Notes: generated by a model not told the origin, from the letters alone. A stretch of DNA of 64,000 nucleotides from Gliomastix tumulicola (GCA_001599755.1 BCHX01000003.1:3569289-3633288); one strand, 5' to 3'; positions 44,505 to 57,230 are shown, counted from the first letter of the stretch. Numbers and translations are program-made.

Positions 44505-46194
44505 GATCAAATGTTCCAAATTGCGGACTCGAGGAGTGTAGGGAGTAGAGGTCGCGATGCTCCCAAGAGTTGTGATGATTGAAACTCCGAGCCGTGAATC
44601 ATTGACCAGCCCAAATGCTGCAGCAACCAAATCCCCGCCCTGAGTAAGCCGAGGTCAGCTGGGGATCGCTGTTTATAGCACGAACCAACAGTCAGACACT
44701 AACTCTTATCCCTGCTCACAGCGCCGTACAAATTAAATGCTGGTACATAGACTGAACTGATCCAGGCACTTGGTGTCTCGCGCAGCTGTGGTCTGTCACC
44801 CAATCGGTATCTCGGCGCGACTGATCAACACCAACATCATCCACTGATCATTCCATCGCCGTCACGCCTGGGCATTGTAGCTTCCACATCTAAACTGCTG
44901 CGGACTCTCTTCGGGGAGGACTGTCGTGTGAGACACAGCGATAGCCTCGTGCCAGCGATAAAGGCCCGATTGCCGTCGGATGATCTCCCCTCCGGTTTGG
45001 ATAATGCTGCCCGCAATGATTGTTCGCATCCATCAATTTTGATTATCTCGTCAAACTGGCACAGCTGTCTCACCAACAAGTCGCCATGATAAGGCCATCA
45101 GGACTAACGCCAAGTGTCTTGAGCGGCGCTGGCTGCTAATCCGCCGCCATGACCCAGTGGCCTATGCGCACGGTAGACTGTCGTTAGGGATAATGTCGGA
45201 TGAGGCGAGTTGACCCCCATTAGTCGGCGGAGAGAGAGGTTGAACACAGAGGAACGGGAGCAGGTCAGTGCTATCTGTATTCACTACTGACATCTACGGG
45301 ATCTCAAAATGCATGACGAAGGTCACGAAATTCAGATTGTGTCTGTTGGTGTGGTTGCGTCGCCAGTAAGAGACAAATGAAAAATATGATTCCAGAACGT
45401 CGAAAATAATTATAGTAGCCCGGTGTGTTACAAACCCACACGCACACACACACACACACACAGGACCAAGACTCGTTAATACTTATAAATCCTCTTCAAT
45501 GGGGATTTATCCTCATTAAAAAGAGCTAATAAATACAGGCGAAGGTGGAATTCTTCAAGTATGCACAGAGAGCTACCATAATACATGGAACACCCACGAG
45601 ACTCTGTCTAGCTTGTATCTAAACTAACGGCCTAGCCAAGTCTACATGTATTTGTAGGACACAGAGATATTTAACCGGGGTGAGTTCATAATGCGGCTGA
45701 TGAGATTCTCTTACCGAATATTGACCGTTTCGCAACGTAGAGGACCGTAATTAACTGGCCGTCATCGTGCAGGAGCCTCCACTTCAGCTGCATCGGTAAG
45801 AGCTGCCCCCGAAGTTCAGCTGACAACTGGCCCAATAGGAGATCCCCTTCTAAGCGCGGGGATTATAGAGCGCAAGCACCCACACTTGTTGGTTGCCTTT
45901 CCAGTGGTTCGCGAACCTTGGGCATCAACTGGGAAGAGGGAGGCCAGCTGCCTTTGCATTGCGGGGTTTGTCGAGGCAGTGCGCCGTCATCACCTTCTCT
46001 CCCATCCGCCTGAAATCAAACGTGCAGTTTCTTCATCCTCGCACATCCTTCATCGATTTCCTCACTTATTTCCCAAAAATACGAATCAATTTGTTAGGCA
46101 TTGCCCATCGCATTTGCTCCTCGCCTGTATCAACTGCATTGCTCACAGCTGCGCACTCATTCTCTCCCAAAGGCTGTCCGCTGGCTCCATTGCT
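44505..46194. other. 1.7-kb intergenic region
   Basis: Divergent upstream region of the thioesterase-like gene and of the ankyrin-SPRY gene. It is AT-richer than the left half of the window and holds a CA repeat at 45437-45462. No coding frame is convincing. Confidence 0.5.
45437..45462. repeat. CA microsatellite
   Basis: About thirteen CA units with one G interruption near the left end. Confidence 0.85.
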
Positions 46195-49100
46195 ATGGCG
46201 TGCCGGGCCTCAGCCGCACCCGCGCGAGGCCTCCTCGTCATCTGCTTCCTGGCAACAGCAGTCGCCGCAGCTGAAGATGATGAGTTCGCCTTCAATATCT
46301 TCTCAGATGTTGCCCCGTAAGTAGAAATCACAGGACTCATTAACAGAGCCCCGCGCTGAGGCAGAACCCAGGATCTTGGCCCTTTTCGGCGAGCAATTCG
46401 CTAGGCAATTCATGAGCGAGAGCCTGACCTGGCTGGACCACCTCATCTTTGCCATGGTGCCGCTCGGCATCGTCGCGGCAGTCACAGGCGCGATCCGGGT
46501 CCAAGGTCCGCATATCGCGAAGGCCTTCGTCGGCCGTGCTCGAGAGAATCGGGCGCTGGTTGAATTCGAGCTCATGTCCTCGACCTCGCATGAAGTTGGT
46601 GAGGCTTTCAATGGCAAGGGAATTGTCCGAGTCATGGGCAAGCCTACAGTTGCCGAATTCCTGATCTTCCACAATGAATACAAGGCTGCGGAGGCATTTT
46701 ACGACCCATCCGATGGAGAAGTGCCCCCAACGAGGGAGGACAAGAAGCACGCTCTCTGCGGCATCCAGAATCTTCAGTCCTCTGTCCAAGATGAACAGCG
46801 CTTTATGCACTGTAACTGTGCGTTTACGGCCTCTCCGCTCTCTCGAATGCGTGCTGATAGCTGCAGTTTACCATAGCTATAGCTATAATTGGCTCGCCTC
46901 TTTGCTCAAGCAAGTGAAAGTTGACCCCGAACAAGGACAAGCGGAGGAACAGTCAAAGACGCGGCTACAGGAATCTCTAAAAGCTCTCGGGCCGCCAAAT
47001 CTGCAACTGAATTTCTCATCAGATCATGTCGGTAAACAGTACCGATACAAGAAACGAATCGAGCTCGTTGTGACAGCTATTCTAGCTGCGACAATCCAAA
47101 TCGGATTGCTTGTGCTCGCAGCGACAACCGTCTTGTACCAGCCTCTGCGAGATAGCGTCGGGTTTGACCCCAAGGTTTACGGCCTCTCCTGCTATCTAGC
47201 AGGATCTATATTGCTTTCGATTGGGGTGGGAGTCTGCTCCTACGCGGTTGAGCGCAACACCACCGAGTTTGTTTGGACGATCCCTGATAGTCCAGAGCAT
47301 TCCCAAGGCAAAGATGTGGTGGATCAGTATCCTCGCCTCATCTTCCTGCAAAAAGGCCAGACAGTCAATGACCAGAAATTCGACGCTTATGAGTTGCTTG
47401 CCGGGCCGAAGCGTCAAATTCTCGCATCCGCAAGGGCAACCACTTCGGCGAGCGACGATGGTAAACAGGTGAGGTTTTCCGTTTGTTTACATGCCCCCCT
47501 TCATACTTTGGAATCACAACTAATATACATTTCACTATCAAGGACAAACCCCAGACCAATTACGATCGTCTGTGGGAGTTAATCACCGTTGGCGCTGCCG
47601 CTACAGCCGGCGTAGGATTTACTACTCAATTCATGGGCCTGCGAGGCCTAACTTACCCAACCTCGATCGCACAGGTTCTTGCAATCATTGTCATGACCCT
47701 ACTCAGAGCCTATATTCGAAGGCGGATGGGGCGTGAGCCTGCTCACTGCAGGGCGATCAATGACTATGAGCTTGATCATCTTGCCATGCACATTGTTTTC
47801 AACGCCGACTTCAGAGATTACCGTGGACCTCTCAAAGGTCAGAGGACCTGGGATGAGTCTCGAAAGGACATCTGTGTTTTGGAAATCAAGCTTCCTAATT
47901 CAGAGAAATCCCAACTGAATCCTAGCAAGGGGACTGTTAGAGATTCAACTGAAAGACAAAAGCAGGTGACGAAGCCGAATGAGTCGTCTAACAACGGGAA
48001 TCCGGGAGACAAAACTGCATCTACACCAACAAGCGAGCAGCTGATCAGGGTTCGCAAAAGACTTGGCGAGCTATGCCGCTGGAACTCGAAGGCGACAGAA
48101 GCAGCATTGATTCTTTGCAGATCTATCGAGGCCTTCATGAGCACCTTTTTCCCGCCGCAGAAAAGCGATAAGCGTTCCTTCTCCTGGGCGATTCAGGCAC
48201 AACATGTCAGATTAGACGGATCGAAGGAACCCCTGACGAACCGAACCAAAGTCGTTTTCCCCATTGTGTGCGAGAACGAAAAGTGGAACATCGACCTGGA
48301 GAAGATTGAGGCAATTCTGTCTCTTTGGATGGCGAGCATTGAAGAAGAGTTCGAGCGAAAGAGGAAGAGGAGCGAGGTCGAGGCAGCAACAAGTCCACAA
48401 ACCGCTGCAACATCCGGGAAGAGCTCCCACTGGAGGCGGAAAGGCGGCAATGTCACTAATAGACACACGTTCTACCGAATCATCGGCCAAGACGGCGAGC
48501 ATGGTGCGCTCAAGCGAGACCTGTCTTGGTGGATCGGCGAGCGTTTCACTATTCAAGGGCGAGTGGCTGTGGAGGATGAGAAAGGTGACGATGCCGAAGA
48601 CGTAAAGACAGCGTCTAAGAATCCGAAGGGGCAAGGGTCGACGATGAGACCCGATTTCACAATCGGCTTCAACCGCGACGCTAGTTATGGTAAGACTTCT
48701 GAACCTGAAAAACATCTAATGAGTACTCTTAACACTCATTCTAGCACTTCAAGCAGATCTTGGGGACGGAGAACCCGAGGAGAACACAGAACCCGAGGAG
48801 ATTGGTTTGGAGGGTGAAGCATCTCTTCCGATCATTCTCATCCAGCATTTGTTCACCGACTTTGTGTGGACAATGAGCAAAGACCTCCCCAAGGACTGCC
48901 TCCCGTTTGGCTTCGAGGATGTGGCAAAGGAAGTTGGGATCGAAGGTCGCGAAAGATTTGATCCGGACTATCCAGCTGGGACTTGGCATCTTCCAAAGCT
49001 CTACCACACCAAGTTATCCGAGTTGGTTCGCCAAATCGAGACGTACGGCTTGGGGACAAATACCGACATTCTACTGTGCATCATTCCCGCGTTCAGCGCC

Positions 49101-52100
49101 ATCGACCGTCTGCCAAACCAGGCCATTCTTCAACTCATACCACAAATCGGTAAAGACAACGCCTGGATTTCAACTGCACGCTGTTATAACAGCCTAATGG
49201 CGATGGGTATGAGACCTGAGAAGCCAGATTCCTTGCGTCTCGCCGCGGTCATCCACGCCATGGACTTTCTTTACTTTGCTCATCTACCGTATGACACAGT
49301 GATACGGCCTCCAAGGGAGCTCAGAGAAGAGCTAGGGCGGCTTGCCACATTGATCAGTCGGCCTAGATTCGAGGCTACCGTCCAAATGCTAGTGCCGATG
49401 CATAATTTGCAAGGTCGCCGGGCAGCGTTTCACTCCATCTACCAGCAGTACAGAGAAGACGCAGAAAATGCGGATGGGTGTCTCAGGTTGTACAAGGGCG
49501 CAAATATTAAGCTAGTTCCAAAAAAGGCAAGGACCATTCTTGCCTTCTCAAAAGCTCACCAGAAGGTGCACACTTGGCTCAGAGGTGGAGTAAGTCTGTC
49601 TGATTGATTATAGTCGCGAAGCAGAATCCAGCTAACATACCCGAAACTAGGGAGAAGACCGGCTTAATTTAACGCGTGCGTTCCTCGTTCACTTGAAAGT
49701 AAAATAACTGACACACATTTAGGCAAAGAGGCTGTGGCACGAGACATCTTTGGATGGACTCCACTTCACTACAGCTGCGTCTTCAATGAAGGTGGCAGGG
49801 ATCTTGAATCGTATTCTCTGTGGTGGGACGACGTCTTGCAAAATCCGCAAGCTGTTAAGCTGCATAAACAGCTCGACAGATTCCGACGGAGCCCCGTTCA
49901 TATAGCCGCATCAAATGGGCTCGGTGCTATACTCGAGCAGATGTTCAAAAAATTCATCATGGACAAGAATGAAGCGAGTAGTGCCATTCATGCAGCTGGA
50001 GTCGATGGAATGACACCAATTCACTGGGCGGCAAAGAGCGGAGAGCCTCGTGCTCTAGAGATCCTTACGGAAAGTGTGCCACAGGTCAGCAACAATATCA
50101 CAGACGTTTGGGGTCGAGAGCCACTGCATATAGCTGCTCGCCAAGGACGTGAGGAGGTGGTGAATTTGATCCTGAGAACAGGGCGATGGTCACTTTCAAC
50201 GGACACCTTAGGCATGAGCCCAGTTGATTACGTGTTAGCACAGCCTTCATCACACGATCCTGCCGAGTACCCGACAAGGAACGACGACGCTGGCAACAAC
50301 AGTGACGGCGGCACCACTGATGTCAACACTGATGTCAACACCAGCGAGAAAGCACAGCGCCTTGTTCGAGACCCGCAAAGGTTGCAAATACTCGAGAAAT
50401 TTGTGACGGAGAGACCAGACTGGAAGGATCTGAATGGAAGGGGCTTCCTCCACTATGCCGTCGAGGCGACAGAACCAGCAACAGTGCAGAAGCTCGTGGA
50501 GAGTCAAAAGTGTAACCCAGCGGTTGCGGATTCCGATGGCCGGACCGCGTTGCACCTGGCTCTTGCAAACAACAATATCCCCACGTCTCTCTGTCTACTC
50601 GACCTCATTCACGAGAACCATCGAGAAATCGCACAAGCTAAAGCATCTCTACTCATAGAAGCATGCGAGAGTGGTTGCACCGCTGCTATCCCCAGAATCT
50701 TGGAGCTGTGGCCTGAGGCTGATGCTGTAAACAGGGGGGACGCGCAATACGACCAACCCGCCTTATCGTGGGCCATTGAGAATGGAAACAATGATGCTGC
50801 TGAACTCGTTGTCAGCCATCCCCTCACAGATCTCAACAGGCCAGCAACGCGTGACCACGACTACACCCCCCTGCACTTTGCTGCGATAAACGGAAATATG
50901 GAGGGAATGAAGCTACTTCTCAGACAGCCTTTGGAGAGGATTGACATACGCCAGAAAGACACCGGTGGCGAGACCCCGCTGGAATTCGCATTTATATTCG
51001 AGAACCCACAGACTGCGATAATACTCCTCACACACCCCGAAACGCCAGCCTCTGATCGGAAGCGGCACCTAGAGAACATTTTGAAGTCCACCAAGCCTAC
51101 CTTTCACGGCATTGTTGCGGAACTATTTAAACACATGGTTGCACACGACTCGCTATCGGCCAAGGAACTGTCAGAGTTGTTCGAAGATAGCACATATCTG
51201 GGTGATCCCGAGCACGTCGAAACATTTGTGATGATTGTTCTCGGAGAAAGTGCTTTGGACCTTGCCAAAAGTCTATACCTGCCTGCCGTTCGAGCAAACA
51301 GTGCCAGGATGATTTCCGAGTTGCTGAGGAAAGGCGTGGATTCCACGAGCATCGACGAAGACGGTTGGTCTTTGGAATATTACGTCAAGAGGTTTGACCG
51401 CATGGAACTCCTCCAAGGGCTGAGTGATGGCCTCCTACAGAGCCAACAAGAGACTACGTATCCGGCACCCGCGAAGCTACTGTGGGACAGGCGACATGAT
51501 TTCGTATCAGTGGACGCCTGCACCGAAACGGGTCACAAAGACTGCACTGGTGTGCAAAGTATGTTGATCTCCTTCCATGGAAAGCCACAGTCTCTCTAAT
51601 TACCTCGTCACAGATCTCCGCGTAGGGAGTTCTGACAGACGGACAAGATTATGCATCCGGAGCAAGGAGTGCATCTCTCCGTCCTCATCTCATAATTACT
51701 TCTATTTCGAGATCAGGGTTTTGAGAGACTCCCGTTCCAGGTATTAGAATCCATGGTGATGGTTTGGATTAGCGTCTGACGATTCAAATAGGATCTTGGG
51801 TCTCGGATACTGCGGAGGCACTGTCGATGACGGTAAGATGCCTGGTTGGTATGCTAGATCTTGGGCGTGGCATGGGAACGATGGACACTTGTTCATCGAA
51901 TCCGGCACCGGCAAATCCTTTACAAACCCTGGAGACTCGCATCCCTTCAAGGCTGGCGATGTTGCAGGTATCGGTATGGACTTTGAGACTGGGCAAGGGT
52001 TCTGCACTCTGAATGGGCACAGGCTGAAATTTGGTAAGTTGGTTCACACCAAGAAAGCGTTCAGGCTGAAGCTCGTGGGTTGTTACGACTTCAGCTACTA

Positions 52101-52287
52101 ACTTTTTGCAGGCACTCCGGGCAAACACATACAGGAAAAGAAGTTTCACATTGGCAAGCTATATCCATGTGTTGGATTTAGAGCTGGAATATATGATGAA
52201 GGGTTGCAATTTGAGGTCAACTTTGGAGGATCCCCCGATCACCCATTTATGTACAAAGGGCCGTTTAGAGGAGAGGTTGAGGATTAG
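46195..52287 (+). CDS. Multi-pass membrane protein with ankyrin repeats and C-terminal SPRY domain
   Basis: Ten exons: 46195-46316, 46372-46817, 46867-47468, 47543-48689, 48745-49589, 49651-49675 (25 nt), 49723-51558, 51614-51740, 51792-52033, 52112-52287, in frame throughout, for 1,855 residues. A signal-like start (RGLLVICFLATAVAAAEDD) is followed by at least five hydrophobic segments within the first 480 residues, including HLIFAMVPLGIVAAVTGAI, IELVVTAILAATIQIGLLVL and SIAQVLAIIVMTLLRAYI. The middle region (about 480-1,060) has no domain I recognise. About nine ankyrin repeats lie between 1,070 and 1,500 (GWTPLHYSC, GMTPIHWAAKSG, GREPLHIAARQG, GRTALHLALANN, DYTPLHFAAING). A SPRY domain (about 1,695-1,855; NYFYFEIRVLRDS, LGLGYCGGTVDDGKMPGW, GDVAGIGMDFETGQGFCTLNG) ends it. 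The N-terminal module is common in large fungal ankyrin proteins of unknown role. The donor at 46818 could instead be 46812. Confidence 0.8.
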
Positions 52288-52801
52288 GAGGTGAGAGAAG
52301 AGAAGTGTTCGGCTAATGTGGACAGACTATCTACCAAAAATGAACACTAACGGCGGAACGTGCAGATGAAGTGCAACTCTTGCGTCTACGATCAGCCAGC
52401 CAGTCATCGTGAATAAGAGAAATCTAGAGATGCATGACGCGGGTCCTTTGTATTAGGTTTATATGACATAATTTCACGACCGTCCAGCCATGCCATGGGT
52501 AATCTATGAATGACCATAGGTCCCTTGCTGACAGGTTGGGTTTAGGTTTCCTCCGTAGAACCTTCACAGCGTTTTTTAGGTATGCTCAGATCCCATTAGG
52601 GAAGCGCCCAAGAGTTGTGCTTGGGGTAACATTTCATTTAGCCTACGCACATATGGACTTATCTCTTACTACCCCACCACCTACCTGACTTTATGGGACC
52701 TATATTATCCCTCAAAAGAGCAGTAAAAGGCTCTAATGCTGCACTCGTCCAACTCGGGATGCCAGAGTATTTCTATCTCTAGTTCCGGAGTCGACTTAGC
52801 A
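52288..52801. other. Intergenic region
   Basis: Tail of the ankyrin-SPRY gene and upstream sequence of the decayed hydrolase. Nothing further seen. Confidence 0.45.
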
Positions 52802-53459
52802 ATGCTCCTCTGTCTTCTTTTCCTACTCACTGCTCGGGCGAGGGCCGCTATCATCCGTGGCCCCGCAGGTCACTTCCTAGTCGCACACACAAGGTTGTTT
52901 CGCTAGTTGACCATTCACGTTGGGATCCCTATGCGCCGGAGGGCAAACCTCATAGGCGTCGTATCATTGTGTCTGTCTTTGAGCCTCTAGACATTGCACC
53001 AGAGCAGTGCGAGACAGAGACGATCGCGCACTAGTTGGCCTCAACTTTGATGGCACCCTATACGGATCCGTCGCCGAGCAAGGTCTAGACAGACCCTTCA
53101 TCCTCGCTGGCGCGCCCATTCCCGAGAACGGCACTTCTCCGCCTTTTAACGGATTCAAGGACAAGCTGCGCGGCCCTCAGATGCTGCTCACTATTGATGG
53201 CACGGAGCAGCACTTGCCCTTCTTCGATGTACCGCTCATGCTAGCGTTGCAGGAGCAAGATATCCCCCCTGAGATCCTCCTCGTGATCGATGCCGTGTTG
53301 GGAGGGATAGACGGCAGGCTGTTGGCAGAAGCTGTTAATAGGGTACTGATGGCAATGGTGAGGTTTTTAGTCCATGGCGATGCTCGCGAGTTGTGCGAGA
53401 TTGGAGAAAGCGTCAAGGTGATATCTGTTATTGAGAGAGACTGGCCTGGATGTGCTTAG
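52802..53459 (+). pseudogene. Decayed PAF-acetylhydrolase-like alpha/beta hydrolase
   Basis: Remains of a secreted esterase. A signal-like start (MLLCLLFLLTARARA) reads in one frame. A second frame then gives the N-terminal block HKVVSLVDHSRWDPYAPEGK, followed by RRIIVSVFEPLDIAPEQCE, as found in fungal PAF-acetylhydrolase-like proteins. It ends in a stop at about 53033. A third piece (53007-53459) gives the part that follows the nucleophile in intact members: ALVGLNFDGTLYGSVAEQGL, then DRPFILAGAP. The stretch between, which should carry the GHSxGG nucleophile and about 150-200 residues, is absent, and there is at least one frameshift near 52885. The gene cannot make an active enzyme. The last frame alone (150 codons from 53007) could be called a gene by software. 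Confidence 0.72.
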
Positions 53460-54062
53460 TTCCTCCCACTGGATCTGGCTCGTTTCAGACGTTAAATTTT
53501 TAATTAGCAAACTACACGCAAGGTTCGCTTGATAAATCATTGCGGTCCTGACATGAATCGCGTCTTAGCATCGAACGAGGTATGAACGAGACGATAGCTA
53601 CTGCTGAACAGTCCACTAGATTGGCTGGCTTCCGCTGTATGGTGCCGTACTGAGGATCATGGATCTGTCCCGTCCGCCCCAGTGGCGTTGAATAGGTACT
53701 CATTCATGTTGGCAGCTTGTCAAATTAATGACTGTTAGACCGTCGTCTGCAATCACGAAAGCGCCCCTGTCAGAAGAGCTCGGGTCATGCTTGGCAGCGC
53801 TTGATGATTGGCCTAGGACCAGGGGCTGTAAACGAGGAGTATTGCCACGTTTGGCCATCCAATAATAATACGCAATCCTGGTCTGGCATAAGCGCCCATC
53901 GAGTCAGCCCAGTTGGCGCGCTCGCACAGCCACACCCAAAGTTGGTTCGCATTTTGCCTTTTCGGAGTAAGGCAATATTTAACAAGTGCAAGAAATGCAG
54001 GGAGCCCCGGCCATCGAATTTCTCCCTCCTGCTTGCCCGGTCTCCCGAAAATCACCGCCGCC
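53460..54062. other. Intergenic region before the NACHT gene
   Basis: No coding frame with bias. It should contain the promoter of the NACHT gene, but no clear TATA is seen. Confidence 0.45.
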
Positions 54063-57000
54063 ATGGATCCCATTAGTGCTTTCCAAGTCGCCGCATCAGT
54101 CATCACGTTTGTCGAATTCAGTCGTGTGCTTTTATCAAGTGCCTACACGGTGTACAAGTCGCCCACGGGGCAGACAACCCAAGTCGTCCAGCTCGAGACG
54201 GTCGGGGAGGACCTGAGAGTATTGCGAACGCGGATCGAAGCCGACATTTCTCGATTCTACCCATCAGAATACAATCATGAAATTCTGGTGCTGTGTCGGA
54301 ATTGCAGTGCGATCGGTAAGAAGCTGCAGGCCACCGTCGATGGCTTGAAGCGATCACCTCGAGGCAGCTCGTGGCTCGACTATGCTACAAATAGCTTCGT
54401 CGTTGCCGCGAGGGGGCTCTGGAGGGCGGGTCAGGTTGATGAGCTGAATGAGCAGCTTGATACTATTCGGTCACGGATCATGCTTTGCATGATCGCTTCA
54501 ATTTGGTAACGATCATCTTACCCCCGTCCAAATGATGCAGAGGCTCATGTCGACTTTAAAACAGGCACGACACCAAATCTAGAAACCAGTCCGAAAGCGA
54601 GACTCGGCAGAAGCTCGATGCGATCGTCGAAACAATAGACACAAAGCTGTCTCATGTTGTCGATGCCATCGGCCAGATCGGTCAGATCGGCCAACTCGAT
54701 CCCCTCAAACCGTTCCTGGAAAGGGAAATGTCCTACACTCGGGATCCGTCAGCCGCTATTAGAGTGACGCAGGCGCTCGCAGACCATCTCTGGCAGTCCA
54801 ACTGGCATCCCGGCACCCAGGGCGTCGATTCTGCATCGTTGCCCTCGAGCGAGATGTTTGTGAGGGCCATTATCGCCAGCCTTGGCTTTCCCAGCATGAC
54901 TGATCGACGCGAGCTCATTCCCAGGGCGTACACGAACACGTTCAGATGGATATTCAAGCGCTTTGGGGACACGAGAAATCGCGAGACGGTCGCGGATGAA
55001 GATAAGAGCACTGGGTTTCCAGAGTGGCTGGAGTCCGACAACAATCTGATCTACTGGATCACAGGGAAGCCTGGATCTGGGAAATCAACTCTCATGAAGT
55101 ATATCATCAACCATCCATCTGTAGCCGACCATCTTTGGAGGTGGGCTCGGCGACGAAACCTGCCGGCTCTATGGGCTGGCTACTACTTCTGGGACGCAGG
55201 ATCAAACCCGTTGCAAAAGTCGCGTGTTGGCATGTTGCAGACTCTGCTACACGAGTGCCTGGACCAGCGGCCGGATTTGGTGCCCTTGGTATTCCCTCGC
55301 CGATGGGCTCTGTATACTGCCATGGGGAGTACCGCCTTCACTGGCCCGGCGTGGACGTGGTCAGAGTTGAGTAAGGCCTTTTCCAGACTTACGGCAAGGA
55401 GTGGCAAAGACTTTCGGCTGGCAATCTTCCTTGACGGGCTGGATGAATTCGACGGCAATCCATATGACATTATATCGCTCATCAAGAACATCAACGCAAA
55501 GCATGTCAAAGTCTGCGTTGCAAGTCGTCCATGGATGGAGTTCAGAGACGCACTCGCGCAGAGTCCGTCCTTGGCTATGCAGAACCTAACCAAGTCTGAC
55601 ACTCTCGCCTACATCCACGGCAACTTCAAGAGCTGCATCGCCTTCCGAGAGCGGGAGAGGCTATCGCCTGAGTTATCAGCCCAGCTGATCAAGGAGATAG
55701 CCCTGAAGGCCAACGGCGTCTTTCTGTGGGTTTTCATCGTCGTACGGACCATGATTCAAGACATGTCGAGTGGACGGAGTCTGGAGGAGCTGCGAGCGAT
55801 CCTACTAGACCTTCCACAAGACATCTACGACCTTTACACTAGGATATGGAGGAGTTTGGAGCCGAGCAGGATGAGCGGCGCGTCGAAGATTTTCCAGATC
55901 AAGGTCGCGAGTATCGACATCATTTTGCTCGATGCTCAGTTACTATGGCTGACGGATGGCGAGATACTGCCAGAGGGGACGTATTCCGAGGTCTTAGCAA
56001 TGATCAGACCGATTCTGACTAGAAAACTTGATACCGTCACAAGAGGGGTCCTGGAGATCTCGCCCTCCGGAGCTATCGAGTTCCTGCATCGAACCGCTAG
56101 CGACTGGGTCAAACACCCGGAGACTTGGAGGAGGATATGTGAGAGCGCACCGCCCGACTTTGACGCATCTCTGTCGTTGTTGGAAGCGGCCAACGTCTAC
56201 ATCGCTCCCCGAATAAGTCTTGTCGATCCTTTTGAAGGTACCCCCGTTCGCCGAGGACCTGATGAGCAGTGGTATTCAAAGAGACTTGGCGACCCTAGCG
56301 ATTTGGTCCCTATTTTCCAGATACTCACCCTCGCTGGAAACGTAGCGGACACGCCCAGGCTGACACCGAGGCTGATCAAAGCCATGGACGACTTCAACAG
56401 AGACGTCTTTGAGGATCGGCACCCTGCTCGCTACAGTGTCTTCCGCCCTTACGTCCAGTCCTCGGAGCTTTTCGGATTCGACCATTCTGACACGGGATGG
56501 GTGTCTCCTGAGAACTGTTTCGTCGGTCTGGCTGCGTACTTTGCCGTCCTTCCCTACGTCAGGGAGAAGATGCAACTTCATCCCGGCATCGTCAAGCAGA
56601 AAAGCGTGAAGCAGATGTCTCTGCTTGAGAGTGCCCTGTGCGGGCTTTTGAGTCTATACATACATGGCGGCGTCGAGAGGTCCAGAATGCAGCGGCATGC
56701 AGAGTATAATCTGAGAACTTGGACGCTCCCAAAGCGCCGGCTTGAGCTGATCAAGTTGCTCTTGGACGCGGGGGCCTCGGCGGGAGCAGTCGCACACATG
56801 CGTCCATCCAAAGGCCCTCCCTTGTCAGTCCGCCAGCTGTCACTCGATGTACTGGAGAGGACAAGACAGGTGAGTGCTGAGCCACTACTGCCACTACTGC
56901 CACAACAGCTCGAACCTGCAACCCGTGGACGCCAGAAGACGCAGTTGGGAATGGATGGCTCAGAAGCAGCATCGGCAGATGGCAAGCTAGCTAGACTAAG

Positions 57001-57136
57001 CTTCTCGCTTGAGGATCAAGAATATTGGGAGGACATGACGAATTTGATTATTGCGCATAATCCAGCGCCGGCGAAGCGCTTGCTGTCAACGTCAAAATTA
57101 TGGTGGGCTAGATGCCGATGTCAATTTTCTCGCTGA
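54063..57136 (+). CDS. NACHT-domain STAND (NLR-like) protein
   Basis: Signal-transduction NTPase of 1,004 residues. Exons 54063-54505 and 54565-57136, joined in phase 2. The N-terminal domain (about 1-190; MDPISAFQVAASVITFVEF, then VQLETVGEDLRVLRTRIEAD) is of the all-helical kind found at the start of many fungal STAND proteins. I cannot name it with certainty. The NACHT domain has Walker A TGKPGSGKSTLMKY (about 314-325), Walker B LAIFLDGLDEFDG (about 432-444) and the sensor-like VKVCVASRPWMEFRDAL. After it come the helical region (KANGVFLWVFIVVRTM, LPQDIYDLYTRIW) and a C-terminal part common in this fungal class. No ankyrin, WD40 or TPR repeats follow. Such proteins act in self/non-self recognition and programmed cell death. 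That role is family knowledge, not shown here. The last 16 codons could be altered by an unseen intron. Confidence 0.87.
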
Positions 57137-57230
57137 GTCGAAACCTTTGCTTTAGGCATGTTATTCTTTTGTTTATACCCCCTGAATAAGCCGTCGTCCT
57201 CACGTTAAATACATCTTTACAGACTGCCAC

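Noticed and set aside
53007..53459. 150-codon frame as an intact hypothetical gene
   Set aside because: It corresponds only to the C-terminal half of a PAF-acetylhydrolase-like protein. Other pieces of the same family lie just upstream in other frames, so it is part of a pseudogene.
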